Below, one piece after another: positions 47,790 to 56,719 of a DNA stretch of 64,000 bases (position 1 is its first letter; each line of letters begins with the position of its first letter). The notes under the pieces were generated by a model, which was given only the letters and a program-made list of their open reading frames with translations, had not been told where the DNA came from and searched no databases. Both the position numbers and the translations under genes were made by a program. Source of the DNA: Sphingomonas_Q fennica_A. Its GTDB lineage: Bacteria; Pseudomonadota; Alphaproteobacteria; Sphingomonadales; Sphingomonadaceae. Where the stretch lies: assembly GCA_036946415.1 (NCBI GenBank), contig JAQIJD010000006.1, forward strand, positions 1 through 64,000, given 5' to 3'.

Positions 47790-49406
47790 ATGCCCCTTGC
47801 CCAGACCGGCCTCCTGTTGGCGCTCGCGCAAGGGGCGGTGGCCGCCCCGCCGCCGACGCCGCTGATCCTCGATCGCGGCCGGGCCGATCGCGTCGCCCCG
47901 GCGGCGCCGCCGGCCGCGACGGTGCCACCGGCGGCGCTGCCCGGCGACGGCATCGCCCGCGTCGCGGCGCCAGCCGCCGCTGCGGCGACCATCCGCGCGA
48001 TCGATTACGGCATCGCCGAGGTGCCGCCGGCGGTGACGGCGGCGGGGGCCGGCTTCGTCGGCCGGCCGGCGGACGGCGCGACGCTGCGCGCGCTCGCCCA
48101 GGCCGTCTCGACCGCTTTCTCGACCGCCGGCCGGGCGCTCACCACCGTCGCGATCCCTGCCCAGTCGCTGGCCGGCGGGCGGCTGCGGCTGTCGATCGCC
48201 GAAGGATCGGTCGAGGCGGTCGAATTTCCGGCCGGCAGCAACGCCTTGCTGCGCGCCTATGGCGAACATCTGATCGCCGAACGGCCGCTCACCAGCGCCA
48301 CCTTCCAGCGCTATCTGGCGCTGATGCGCGACATGCCGGGCATGGCGCTGACGATCACCACGCGCGCCGGCCGCACGCCGGGCGGGATCGTGCTGGTCGT
48401 GCAGGCCAAACAGGATCACCTCGAAGCCGCCCTCGGCTTCGACAATCGCGGCACGCGGCTGCTGGGCGACGGGCAGGCGAGCGCGCAGGTCCATGGCAAT
48501 TCGCTGCTGCGCCCCGGCGACCGGACGGACATCGTGGCGCTGGCGGGATCGAAGCCGGGGCGGCTGCTCTACGGCCAGATCGCCCATTCGACGCCGATCG
48601 GCGGGGACGGCGCGCGCGCCACCGCCTCGATCGGCCGCATCCGCACCCGCCAGCGCGGATCGCCCGTCACCGGCACCGCGCTCACCGCCTCGCTGGGGGC
48701 GACCAAGCCGCTGATCCGGGGGCCGAAGCGCAACCTGACGCTGACGGTGAGCCTGGACGTGCTGGACAGCGACGCCGCCGCCTTCGGCCTGATGCTCTCG
48801 CGCGATCACACGCGCGCGCTGCGCATCGCCGCCGGCCATGTCGAGATCGCCGGGCACACCGTCGTCACCGCCTCGGGTACCGTCAGCCGCGGGCTGGACA
48901 TATTGGGCGCGCGCGGGATGGCGGATTATACCGATCTGGTCTTCACCAAGGCCAACGGCCGCGTGACGATCGATCGGCGCTTCGGGCAATTCAGCCTGCG
49001 CGCGCGCGCCGCCGGCCAGTGGAGCGAGGACCGGCTGGCGGCGGCCGAACGCTTCGCCGTGGGCGGCGCCGATTTCGGCCGCGGCTTCCACCAGGCGACG
49101 CTGTCGGGCGACCGCGGCTTCGCCGGCCTCGCCGAGATCGGCTGGCGGCCGGTCGCACGCGGGGCGTTCGCGGCGAGCGAGCTCTACGCCTTCGTCGATG
49201 GCGCGCAGGTGACGATCGAGGGGCGCGGCCCCTTCGCCACCGCCACCTACGACCTCGCCTCGGCCGGCGCCGGCGTGCGGCTGGCGATGGGGCGGCGGGC
49301 GTGGCTGGAACTGGAGGCGGCGCGGCCGATCGACGATCCGTGGCCCGGCTGGCCGGGGGGCGACTGGCGGTTCAACATCGGCTGGCGGCTGTCGTTGCAG
49401 GAATAG
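47790..49406 (+). CDS. FhaC/ShlB-type two-partner secretion transporter (TpsB)
   Basis: A 538-aa outer-membrane protein. An N-terminal Pro/Ala part includes LILDRGRADR, then two POTRA-like domains (about residues 66-145 and 150-210; RLRLSIAEGSVEAVEFPAGS, TSATFQRYLALMRDMPG) and a beta barrel from about residue 215 (LEAALGFDNRGTRLLGDGQA). The L6-loop motif appears as GGADFGRGF, equivalent to VRGY/F. It matches TpsB transporters, which export a single TpsA partner; no haemagglutinin-type TpsA is near. The only neighbour in the same direction is the repeat lipoprotein. Confidence 0.88.
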   Translation: MPLAQTGLLLALAQGAVAAPPPTPLILDRGRADRVAPAAPPAATVPPAALPGDGIARVAAPAAAAATIRAIDYGIAEVPPAVTAAGAGFVGRPADGATLRALAQAVSTAFSTAGRALTTVAIPAQSLAGGRLRLSIAEGSVEAVEFPAGSNALLRAYGEHLIAERPLTSATFQRYLALMRDMPGMALTITTRAGRTPGGIVLVVQAKQDHLEAALGFDNRGTRLLGDGQASAQVHGNSLLRPGDRTDIVALAGSKPGRLLYGQIAHSTPIGGDGARATASIGRIRTRQRGSPVTGTALTASLGATKPLIRGPKRNLTLTVSLDVLDSDAAAFGLMLSRDHTRALRIAAGHVEIAGHTVVTASGTVSRGLDILGARGMADYTDLVFTKANGRVTIDRRFGQFSLRARAAGQWSEDRLAAAERFAVGGADFGRGFHQATLSGDRGFAGLAEIGWRPVARGAFAASELYAFVDGAQVTIEGRGPFATATYDLASAGAGVRLAMGRRAWLELEAARPIDDPWPGWPGGDWRFNIGWRLSLQE

Positions 49407-49420
49407 AAGATCGGTTTTCA

Positions 49421-49547
49421 CGCGGAGACGCGGAGACGCGGAGGGGCCGTGCCCGGACGCGCCGGAGGCGTTTCAGACGTAATGTGGAGGTTTGGTCGCG
49501 CTACGCGCGGCACGGCGAGACGCCGCCGCGTCTCCGCTCCCCTCATG
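49421..49547. repeat. inverted repeat with GCGGAGAC units
   Basis: CGCGGAGACG units repeat at 8-bp spacing at 49421-49443, and the inverse, CCGCGTCTCCGC, is at 49526-49537. The arms flank about 85 bp of spacer. This type of GCGGAGACGCGG motif is a frequent intergenic repeat in proteobacteria, by my memory. It lies between the TpsB gene and sppA. The 49407-49619 interval shows no other gene. Confidence 0.6.
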
Positions 49548-49619
49548 AACCCGAACACATCGCTTCCGCTGCCGCGCGCGCCGTGTATGGCGGGGGCAGC
49601 AGGTAGAGGTGATCGGTCG

Positions 49620-51488
49620 ATGCGCGTCGTGAGGTTCGTCTGGCGGCTGTTGGTGGCGGTGAAGGACGGGCTGGTCCTTCTCGCGATGCTGCTGTTCTTC
49701 GGCGGCCTCTATGCCGCGCTGTCGGTGCGCCCCGCGCCGGTGGTGCCGGGATCGGGCGCGCTGACGATCGCCTTCGACGGCGGGCTGGTCGAGCAGCCGG
49801 CCGAGGTCGATCCGTTCGATTTCGTCTCGCCCGCCGCCGTGCCGACGCGCGACGTGCGGCTGCGCGACATGGTACGTGCGCTCGATGCGGCGGCGCGGGC
49901 GGGGTCGATCCGCGCCGTCGTGCTCGATCTGGATCGCTTCACCGGTGCCTCGCAGGCGACGATCGCCGAAGCCGGTGTCGCGCTCGATCGGGTGCGGCGC
50001 GCGGGCAAGCCGGTGCTGGCTTATGCGACGGGCTATACCGACGACGGCTATCAGCTCGCCGCGCATGCCAGCGAGGTCTGGCTCGATCCGCTGGGCGCGG
50101 TGCTGGTGGCGGGGCCGGGCGGGGCGCAGCTCTACTACAAGGGTCTGCTCGACAAGCTCGGCGTCACCACCCACGTCTATCGCGTCGGCACCTATAAGTC
50201 CGCGGTCGAGCCGTTCATCCTGCGCGAGGCCAGCCCGGCGGCGCGCGCCGCGGCGCAGGCGCTGGCGGACAGCCTGTGGGCGAGCTGGCGGGCGGAGGTG
50301 GCGGCGGCGCGGCCGGCGGCCAGGATCGATCCCTATGTCGCGGGGCTGGGCGCGCCCGTCGCCGGGCCGGCGACCTTCGCGGAACGGGCGCGGGCGGCGG
50401 GGCTGGTCGACCGGATCGGCGATCGCATCGCCTTCGGCGAGCGCGTGGCGGCGCTGGCGGGGCGCGGCCGAAGCGAAGCGGCGGGCGACTATGCGCGCAT
50501 CCGCCTCGATGCATGGGCGGGCGCCAATCCGGAACGGGCGGAAGGCCGGGTCGGCGTGCTGACGATCGCGGGCGACATCGTCGACGGCCGCGCCGCACTG
50601 GGGCGCGCCGGCGGGGACACGATCGCGACGCTGCTGCTGGACGAGCTGGCGCGCAACCGCATCCGCGCGCTGGTGGTGCGGATCGACAGCCCCGGCGGCT
50701 CGGTCACCGCGTCCGAACGCATCCGCGCCGCCATCGCCGCGGCCAAGGCCAAGGGGTTGCCGGTCGTCGCCTCGATGGGCGGGGTGGCCGCCTCGGGCGG
50801 CTATTATGCCGCCACCGCGGCCGACCGCATCCTCGCCCAGCCGTCCACGATCACCGGATCGATCGGCGTGTTCGGCCTGTTGCCCACCTTCGCCGGATCG
50901 CTCGAGAAGATCGGCCTGTCGGCGGACGGCGTGGCGACGACGCCGCTTAGCGGCCAGCCCGATCTCTATCGCGGCACCAGCGCGCAGTTCGATGCGCTGA
51001 TGCAGCGCGGCGTCGAGGATTTCTACCGCCGCTTCGTCGGCCTCGTCGCGGCGGCGCGGCGGATGCCGGCGGCGCGGGTCGACGGGATCGCGCAGGGGCG
51101 CGTCTGGCCGGGCGATGCCGCGCGGCGGCTGGGGCTGGTCGACGGCTATGGCACGCTCGGCGATGCGGTGGCGGAGGCGGCGCGTCTGGCCAGGCTCGAT
51201 CCCAAGACCGCGGGCGTCCGCTATATCGAGCGTGAGCCGGATGCGTGGAAGGCCTTCGCGCGCGACCTGTTCGACCGCCGCGACCGCGATGCCGACGCGC
51301 CCGACGCCTTCACCCGCCTCGCCCGCCGCCCCGATGCGCTGCTGGCGCAGGCGGTGGCGGAGGCGCGGATGCTGGCGGCGGGGCCGGCGATGCAGATGCG
51401 CTGCCTGGAATGTGGCGCCGCGGGTGGCGCGGTGCGGACGGGGGTGCCGGGGGCGGGCTGGGCGGCGTTGCTCGGGCGGCTGCCGTAG
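49620..51488 (+). CDS. sppA: signal peptide peptidase SppA (67-kDa type)
   Basis: A 622-aa membrane protease that degrades cleaved signal peptides. One N-terminal membrane helix (DGLVLLAMLLFFGGLYAAL) is followed by two related S49 domains. The catalytic Lys is K193 in VYRVGTYKSAVEPF and the Ser is S392 in GVAASGGYYAAT, the arrangement known from E. coli SppA. The last 60 residues carry a Cys-containing tail (MRCLECGAAGG), which is unusual. ATG 49620 is used; frames further up start in the inverted repeat. Confidence 0.94.
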   Translation: MRVVRFVWRLLVAVKDGLVLLAMLLFFGGLYAALSVRPAPVVPGSGALTIAFDGGLVEQPAEVDPFDFVSPAAVPTRDVRLRDMVRALDAAARAGSIRAVVLDLDRFTGASQATIAEAGVALDRVRRAGKPVLAYATGYTDDGYQLAAHASEVWLDPLGAVLVAGPGGAQLYYKGLLDKLGVTTHVYRVGTYKSAVEPFILREASPAARAAAQALADSLWASWRAEVAAARPAARIDPYVAGLGAPVAGPATFAERARAAGLVDRIGDRIAFGERVAALAGRGRSEAAGDYARIRLDAWAGANPERAEGRVGVLTIAGDIVDGRAALGRAGGDTIATLLLDELARNRIRALVVRIDSPGGSVTASERIRAAIAAAKAKGLPVVASMGGVAASGGYYAATAADRILAQPSTITGSIGVFGLLPTFAGSLEKIGLSADGVATTPLSGQPDLYRGTSAQFDALMQRGVEDFYRRFVGLVAAARRMPAARVDGIAQGRVWPGDAARRLGLVDGYGTLGDAVAEAARLARLDPKTAGVRYIEREPDAWKAFARDLFDRRDRDADAPDAFTRLARRPDALLAQAVAEARMLAAGPAMQMRCLECGAAGGAVRTGVPGAGWAALLGRLP

Positions 51489-51503
51489 CGCCGCGGCGGC
51501 GGG

Positions 51504-52586
51504 TCAGCCGCCGTCCGGCCGCGCGCGCTTCTCGAGATCGAGCAGCCGCCGCTTGCGGTCCACGCCCCAGCGATAGCCGGACAGGCTGCCGTCGTTGCGC
51601 ACCACCCGATGGCAGGGGATGGCGACGGCGAGGGCGTTGGCGGCGCAGGCGCCCGCGACCGCCCGGGTCGCGGCCGGTGCGCCGATCCGGCGGGCGATCT
51701 CGCTGTAGGTTACGGTCGTGCCGGCCGGTACCAGCCGCAGCGCCTGCCAGACGCGTTGCTGAAAGGCGGTGCCGCGCACGTCGAGCGGCAGATCGAGGCC
51801 CAGCGCCGGCGCTTCGACGAAGCCGACGACGCCCGCCACCGTATCCTCATAGGCGGGATCGCCGCCGATCAGATCGGCCTTCGGGAAGCGGTCCTGCAAG
51901 TCGCGGACCAGCGCCTCGGGATCGTCGCCCAGCAGGATCGCGGCGACGCCCGTGGCGCTCGATGCGACGAGGATCGCCCCGAGCGCGCATTGGCCGACCG
52001 CGAAATGCAGGCGCTCGCTCGCGCCCCCCGCGCGGTAGGCGGAGGGCGTCATGCCGAGCAGCGCGGTCGAACCTGCATAAAAGCGGCCGTTCGATCCGAA
52101 CCCCGCGTCATAGATCGCCGCCGTCACGCTCGGCGCCCCGCGCAGGCTGCGCCGCACCCGCTCTGCCCGGTGCGCGCGCGCATAGGCGCCGGGCGTGGTG
52201 CCGGTGATCGCCTTGAACAGCCGGTGAAAATGGCTCGGGCTGAGGTCCGCCGCGGCCGCCAGGTCGGCCAGACGCAGCGGCGTCTCCGCCCCGGCGATGG
52301 TGCGGCAGGCTTGCTCGACGATCGCGGCCTGCTGCGCTTCGGGCGCGCTGCCATCCGGATTGCAGCGCCGGCATGGCCGCGCGCCCGTGGCCCGCGCCGC
52401 GGCGAGGCTGTCGTGGATGGCGACGTTCAGCGGATTGGCGGTGCGGGAGGGGCAGGATGGCCGGCAATAGATGCCGGTCGTCGCGACGACATACCAGAAC
52501 AGGCCGTCCGCGCCCCTGTCGCGCGCGACGATGCGCGGCCAGCGCGGATCGAGGGCGGTCGGCGGCGGATCGGCGGACGGGGGCAT
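51504..52586 (-). CDS. ada: Ada: methylation-response regulator and O6-methylguanine methyltransferase
   Basis: A 360-aa two-part DNA-repair regulator. The N-terminal zinc domain has the four cysteines GIYCRPSC and RPCRRC (methyl-phosphotriester acceptor plus ligands), then an AraC-type helix-turn-helix region (LSPSHFHRLFKAITG, YAGSTALLGMTPSAY), and the C-terminal methyltransferase domain with active-site IPCHRVV. All functional cysteines are present. It is divergent from the cupin gene. Confidence 0.96.
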   Translation of the reverse strand: MPPSADPPPTALDPRWPRIVARDRGADGLFWYVVATTGIYCRPSCPSRTANPLNVAIHDSLAAARATGARPCRRCNPDGSAPEAQQAAIVEQACRTIAGAETPLRLADLAAAADLSPSHFHRLFKAITGTTPGAYARAHRAERVRRSLRGAPSVTAAIYDAGFGSNGRFYAGSTALLGMTPSAYRAGGASERLHFAVGQCALGAILVASSATGVAAILLGDDPEALVRDLQDRFPKADLIGGDPAYEDTVAGVVGFVEAPALGLDLPLDVRGTAFQQRVWQALRLVPAGTTVTYSEIARRIGAPAATRAVAGACAANALAVAIPCHRVVRNDGSLSGYRWGVDRKRRLLDLEKRARPDGG

Positions 52587-52746
52587 GGCGGTCTCCTGTG
52601 ATGACCATGGCTATGGCGGGAGGCAAGGCGATCCGCGCTCCGTTCCCTGCGGTCGAATCCGGCGGCGTCGATTCGGCCGCAAGAAGCGGAGCGCCGCCGG
52701 ACCGCGCCCGCGCCAGCATGGCGGTCGACAAGGAGAAGGAGACGGC

Positions 52747-53220
52747 ATGTTCAGGTTCGTCATCGCAAGCGCGCTGCTGGCCACGGCCGGGACGGCAGGC
52801 GCCGCCGATCGCGCGCAGGGTTGGAGGATCGATGCCATTCCCTGGCAGGCGGCGGCGGCCAACGGCACCCGCTATGCGCTTCTCGAAGGGCGGCGGGACG
52901 AGGCGGGATCGGCCTTCTCCTATGCCTTCTTCATCCCCGCCGGCGTGTGGGACGGCCCCCACCACCATAGCGCCACGGCACGCGTCTTCGTGGCGAAGGG
53001 CGTTCTGCGGATCGGATACGGCACCGCCCTGCGGAAGGCCGAAACCACCGCCTATCCTGCCGGAAGCTATGTCGTCGTGCCGGCGGGGGCGGTTCATTTC
53101 GACGGCTCGGACGAGGATACGCTGATCGTCGGCACCGCGATCGGCCCCTGGTCGACGACCTATCGCGACGGATCGCGCCCCGCCTCGGCGGGAACGCCGA
53201 TCGCCCGCCCGGCCCGGTGA
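52747..53220 (+). CDS. secreted cupin-domain protein
   Basis: A 157-aa exported protein: signal peptide MFRFVIASALLATAGTAGA, then a single cupin barrel with GVWDGPHHHSATARVFVAKG (metal-ligand His cluster) and VVVPAGAVHFDGSDEDTLIV. The ATG has GGAG 5 nt upstream. Substrate is unknown. It is divergent from ada and convergent with pyk. Confidence 0.82.
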   Translation: MFRFVIASALLATAGTAGAADRAQGWRIDAIPWQAAAANGTRYALLEGRRDEAGSAFSYAFFIPAGVWDGPHHHSATARVFVAKGVLRIGYGTALRKAETTAYPAGSYVVVPAGAVHFDGSDEDTLIVGTAIGPWSTTYRDGSRPASAGTPIARPAR

Positions 53221-53233
53221 GCCGGCCGGACCA

Positions 53234-54700
53234 TCACCCTTCGCTGTCAGGCCCCTGATAGGTCTTCAACTCCTCGCCGGTCAGGCGCACGACGTGGAGC
53301 ATGTTGGTGGAGCCGGGCGTGCCGAAGGGGACGCCCGCCATCAGGATGATCCGGTCGCCCGCGCGCGCCACGCCGTGACGGAGCGCCATGCGCTTCGACT
53401 TGGCGACCATCTCCTCGAAACTCGCCACGTCGCGCGTGCGCACCGCATGCGCGCCCCACAGCAGCCCCAGCCGCCGCGCCGTCATCGTCGCGGGGGTCAG
53501 CACGAGGAGCGGCACCGTCGGCCGCTCGCGCGCGATGCGCCGCGCGGTCGAGCCGGAGGTGGTGAAGCAGACGATCGCCGCCGCCCCCACCGTCTTGGCG
53601 ATGCGCTGCGCGGAGAAGGCGAGCGCATCGGCGGTGGTGGCGTCGGGCAGCGTCTCGGTGAAGTGGATGCGCGCCGAATAGCCGGGGTCCGCCTCGACCG
53701 AGACGGCGATCCGGTCCATCATCGACACCGCTTCCTCGGGCCAGGCGCCGGCGGCACTTTCGGCCGAGAGCATCACCGCATCCGCCCCGTCGTAGATGGC
53801 GGTCGCCACGTCGGACACTTCGGCGCGAGTCGGGGAGGGGGAGACGATCATCGATTCGAGCATCTGCGTCGCCACCACCACCGGCTTGCCCAGCCGGCGC
53901 GCGCCTTCGATGATGCGCTTCTGCAAGGGCGGCACGCGCTGCGGCGGCAGCTCCACGCCCAGATCACCGCGCGCGACCATCATCGCGTCGGCCAGTTCCA
54001 TGATCTCGTCGAGCCGGTCGATCGCCGCCGGCTTTTCGATCTTCACCATCAGCGCCGCCTTGCCGCCGATCAGCTGGCGCGCCTCGGCCACATCCTCGGG
54101 CCGCTGGACGAAGGAGAGGGCGATCCAGTCCGCCCCCTGCTCCAACGCGAAGGAGAGGTCGGCGCGGTCTTTGGGAGTGAGCGCCGCCAGCGGCACCACC
54201 ACGTCGGGCACGTTCAGCCCCTTGTTGTTGCTGAGCGGGCCGCCGACCTCGACGATCGTCTCAACCCGATCGGGCGTGACGGACGTGCAGCGCAGCACCA
54301 GCTTGCCGTCGTCCAGCAGCAGGCGCGCGCCGACCGTCAGCGCCTCGAAGATCTCGCGGTGGGGCAGTTCGACACGGGCGTCGTCGCCGGGCGCGGGATC
54401 GCGATCGAGCACGAAGCGCGCGCCCGTCTTCAGCAGCACCGGCGGATTGGCGAAGCGGCCGACGCGCAGCTTGGGCCCTTGCAGGTCGAACAGGATCGTC
54501 GTCGGGCGGGCCAGTTCCTTTTCCAGCGCGCGGATCGCCTCGATCACGGGCACCTTGTCGGCATGGGCGCCGTGGCTCATGTTGATGCGGAAGGCGTCGG
54601 CGCCGGCCTCGTAGAGCTTGCGGATCATTTCCGGGCTGCTGGAGGCCGGGCCGAGGGTGGCGAGGACGCGCACCTTGCGGGCGCGGGGATCGATCTGCAT
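53234..54700 (-). CDS. pyk: pyruvate kinase
   Basis: A 488-aa glycolytic enzyme making pyruvate and ATP from phosphoenolpyruvate and ADP. The start VRVLATLGPASSSPEMIRKL, the phosphate-transfer region LMVKIEKPAAIDRLDEI, and MMVARGDLGVELPPQRVP are canonical. The ATG at 54700 is used; a TTG at 54706 has the better spaced ribosome site (GAGG). A further frame extends to 54760 without family similarity. Confidence 0.97.
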   Translation of the reverse strand: MQIDPRARKVRVLATLGPASSSPEMIRKLYEAGADAFRINMSHGAHADKVPVIEAIRALEKELARPTTILFDLQGPKLRVGRFANPPVLLKTGARFVLDRDPAPGDDARVELPHREIFEALTVGARLLLDDGKLVLRCTSVTPDRVETIVEVGGPLSNNKGLNVPDVVVPLAALTPKDRADLSFALEQGADWIALSFVQRPEDVAEARQLIGGKAALMVKIEKPAAIDRLDEIMELADAMMVARGDLGVELPPQRVPPLQKRIIEGARRLGKPVVVATQMLESMIVSPSPTRAEVSDVATAIYDGADAVMLSAESAAGAWPEEAVSMMDRIAVSVEADPGYSARIHFTETLPDATTADALAFSAQRIAKTVGAAAIVCFTTSGSTARRIARERPTVPLLVLTPATMTARRLGLLWGAHAVRTRDVASFEEMVAKSKRMALRHGVARAGDRIILMAGVPFGTPGSTNMLHVVRLTGEELKTYQGPDSEG

Positions 54701-54780
54701 CTGCAAGCGGGCATCCTCTGATTGGGCGTGACGGCGCCGGTCGGGGACTGATCTAGCCAAACAGTCGAGGAGAAGAAACT

Positions 54781-55077
54781 GTGACGATCGACGATATCGA
54801 CGATGCCACCGCGGCGGCCGCCTTCCGCCGCCTCGCCCGCCATCTCCAGCACCGCACCGACGCGCAGAACGTCGACCTGATGGGGCTGGCCGGCTTCTGC
54901 CGCAATTGCCTGGGCGACTGGCTGGCCGAGGCCTCGGGCGGGGCGTTCGACAAGGCGGCGGGGCGCGAGGCGGTCTACGGCATGCCCTATGCCGACTGGA
55001 AGGCGAACCACCAGCAGCCCGCCAGCCCGGAGCAACTGGCGCGGATGGAGGAAAGCCTCAAGCGCAATCCGGCCTGA
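54781..55077 (+). CDS. DUF1244 protein
   Basis: A 98-aa soluble protein of the DUF1244 family. Its conserved core is RLARHLQHRTDAQNVDLMG, GFCRNCLGDWL and VYGMPYADWKANHQ, with two close cysteines. GTG 54781 has GAGGAGAAG upstream. The function is not established. It is divergent from pyk with a shared intergenic region of about 80 bp. Confidence 0.9.
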   Translation: MTIDDIDDATAAAAFRRLARHLQHRTDAQNVDLMGLAGFCRNCLGDWLAEASGGAFDKAAGREAVYGMPYADWKANHQQPASPEQLARMEESLKRNPA

Positions 55078-55147
55078 CGGGGTGACGGCAGGGGGTCGCT
55101 TACGCTAAGGCCCCTCGCCTTTCACGATCACCAGACACGGGAACGAC

Positions 55148-55387
55148 ATGGCCGACCTAATCGCCGCCGATCAGCTGCGCCTCTTCATCGAACGGATCGA
55201 GCGGCTGGAGGAAGAGAAGAAGGGCATCGCCGACGACGTGCGCGACGTCTTCCAGGAGGCCAAGGGCCAGGGCTATGACGTGAAGACGATGCGCGCCATC
55301 ATCCGCCTGCGCAAGATGGACAAGAACGCGCTGGACGAGGCCGATGCCCTCCTCGAAACCTATCGCGCGGCGCTCGGCATGGCATGA
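55148..55387 (+). CDS. gapR: nucleoid-associated protein GapR (DUF2312)
   Basis: A 79-aa helical DNA-binding protein. The DUF2312 signature IERIERLEEEKKGIADDVRD followed by VFQEAKGQGYDVKTMRAIIR is complete. In Caulobacter, GapR is a nucleoid-associated protein that binds overtwisted DNA and supports replication and segregation. The gene lies between a DUF1244 gene and yebC, all in the same direction. Confidence 0.93.
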   Translation: MADLIAADQLRLFIERIERLEEEKKGIADDVRDVFQEAKGQGYDVKTMRAIIRLRKMDKNALDEADALLETYRAALGMA

Positions 55388-55444
55388 CGCCATCGGCTGG
55401 GCTACACCATCCCATCGACAGATCACGAAGGACGAGAGCCGCTC

Positions 55445-56188
55445 ATGGCCGGCCATAGCAAGTTCAAGAACATCATGCATCGCAAGGGTGCGCAGGACAA
55501 GAAGCGCTCGACGCTCTTCTCCAAGCTCAGCCGCGAGATAACGGTGGCGGCGAAGGCCGGCCTGCCCGATCCGGCGATGAACGCGCGGCTGCGCTCCGCC
55601 GTGCTGGCGGCGCGTGCGCAATCGATGCCCAACGACAATATCAAGCGGGCGATCGAGAAGGCCTCGGGCAGCGACGGCGCCAATTACGAGGAGGTGCGCT
55701 ACGAAGGCTTCGGCCCGGCCGGCGTCGCCCTCATCATCGAGACGCTGACCGACAATCGCAACCGCACCGCCACCAACGTCCGCCTCGCCGTGTCCAAGAA
55801 CGGCGGCAATCTGGGCGCGCCGGGGGCCGTATCCCACGGCTTCGACCGGATGGGGCTGATCTCCTATCCCGCCAGGGCCGGCGATGCCGAGGCGGTGTTC
55901 GAGGCGGCGCTGGAAGCGGGCGCGGAGGACGTCTCCTCCAGCGAAGACGGGCACGAGATCTGGACCGCGCCCGACGGCCTGCACGAAGTGGCCAAGGCGC
56001 TCGAGGCGTCGCTCGGCGAATCGGAGGGGGCGAAGCTCGCCTGGCGGCCGCAGACGCGCGTCGATGTGGGCGCCGAGGATGCCGAGAAGCTGCTGAAGCT
56101 GATCGACGCGCTCGACGAGGACGACGACGTGCAGCAGGTGTGGGGCAATTACGACGTTTCCGACGAGGTGATGGAGAAGCTTTCGTGA
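55445..56188 (+). CDS. yebC: YebC/PmpR-family protein
   Basis: A 247-aa protein of the YebC/TACO1 family: MAGHSKFKNIMHRKGAQDKK at the start, VAAKAGLPDPAMNARLRSA, and VRYEGFGPAGVALIIETLTD. Members act as transcription regulators or as translation factors helping with difficult (proline-rich) sequences; which applies here is not known. It precedes ruvC and ruvA, the usual yebC-ruvC-ruvA order. Confidence 0.95.
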   Translation: MAGHSKFKNIMHRKGAQDKKRSTLFSKLSREITVAAKAGLPDPAMNARLRSAVLAARAQSMPNDNIKRAIEKASGSDGANYEEVRYEGFGPAGVALIIETLTDNRNRTATNVRLAVSKNGGNLGAPGAVSHGFDRMGLISYPARAGDAEAVFEAALEAGAEDVSSSEDGHEIWTAPDGLHEVAKALEASLGESEGAKLAWRPQTRVDVGAEDAEKLLKLIDALDEDDDVQQVWGNYDVSDEVMEKLS

Positions 56189-56215
56189 TCGGGACGTTCG
56201 GGTGAGGATCGGCCG

Positions 56216-56719
56216 CTGATCCTGCTCGGCCTCGATCCCGGCCTCGGCACCACCGGCTGGGGCGTCATCGCGGCGGACGGCAACCGCCTCGCCCATATCG
56301 CCAACGGCCAGATCAAGACCGATCCGCAGATGCAGCTTCCCCGCCGCCTGACCTTGCTGTTCGACGCGCTGGGCGACGTGATCCGCCGCGAGGCGCCCGA
56401 TGGGGCGGCGGTGGAGGAGGTGCTGGGCAACAGCAATGCGCAATCGACGCTGAAGCTGGGGCAGGCGCGCGGCGTGGTGCTGCTCGCCGCCGCCACCGCC
56501 GGGATCGGCATCGGCGAATATCACCCCTCGATCGTCAAGAAGGCGGTGGTCGGCACCGGCGGGGCGGACAAGAAGCAGATCCAGGCGATGGTCGCGCGGC
56601 TGCTGCCCGGCGCGAAGCTCGCCGGGCCGGACGCGGCCGATGCGCTGGCCGTCGCCATCACCCACGCCCACCATGTCGCCAGCGCACGGGCGATGGCGCG
56701 GCGGGTGCTGCCGGCATGA
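56216..56719 (+). CDS. ruvC: Holliday junction resolvase RuvC, probable CTG start
   Basis: A 167-aa endonuclease that cuts Holliday junctions. Family similarity starts at once with ILLGLDPGLGTTGWGVI (first catalytic Asp), then EEVLGNSNAQSTLKLGQARG (Glu) and GPDAADALAVAITHAHH (last two Asp). In this frame no ATG, GTG or TTG lies between the in-frame stop at 56186 and this region. CTG at 56216 has GAGGA with 7-nt spacing and gives the expected length, so a CTG start is the best reading; a frameshift is the alternative, since GTGAGGATC at 56202 resembles a normal RuvC start in another frame. ruvA overlaps its end by 4 bp. Confidence 0.88.
   Translation: MILLGLDPGLGTTGWGVIAADGNRLAHIANGQIKTDPQMQLPRRLTLLFDALGDVIRREAPDGAAVEEVLGNSNAQSTLKLGQARGVVLLAAATAGIGIGEYHPSIVKKAVVGTGGADKKQIQAMVARLLPGAKLAGPDAADALAVAITHAHHVASARAMARRVLPA

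Noticed and set aside
45857..47992. 711-codon minus-strand Arg/Gly/His-rich frame
   Set aside because: It is the antisense of the repeat lipoprotein and would overlap the groES promoter and CIRCE.
56202..56219. ruvC as a frameshifted pseudogene starting at GTG 56202
   Set aside because: The GTG frame stops after five codons. Everything from LLGLDPG on is intact and ends with the usual ruvA overlap, so an intact gene with a CTG start is more likely, though sequencing error is not excluded.
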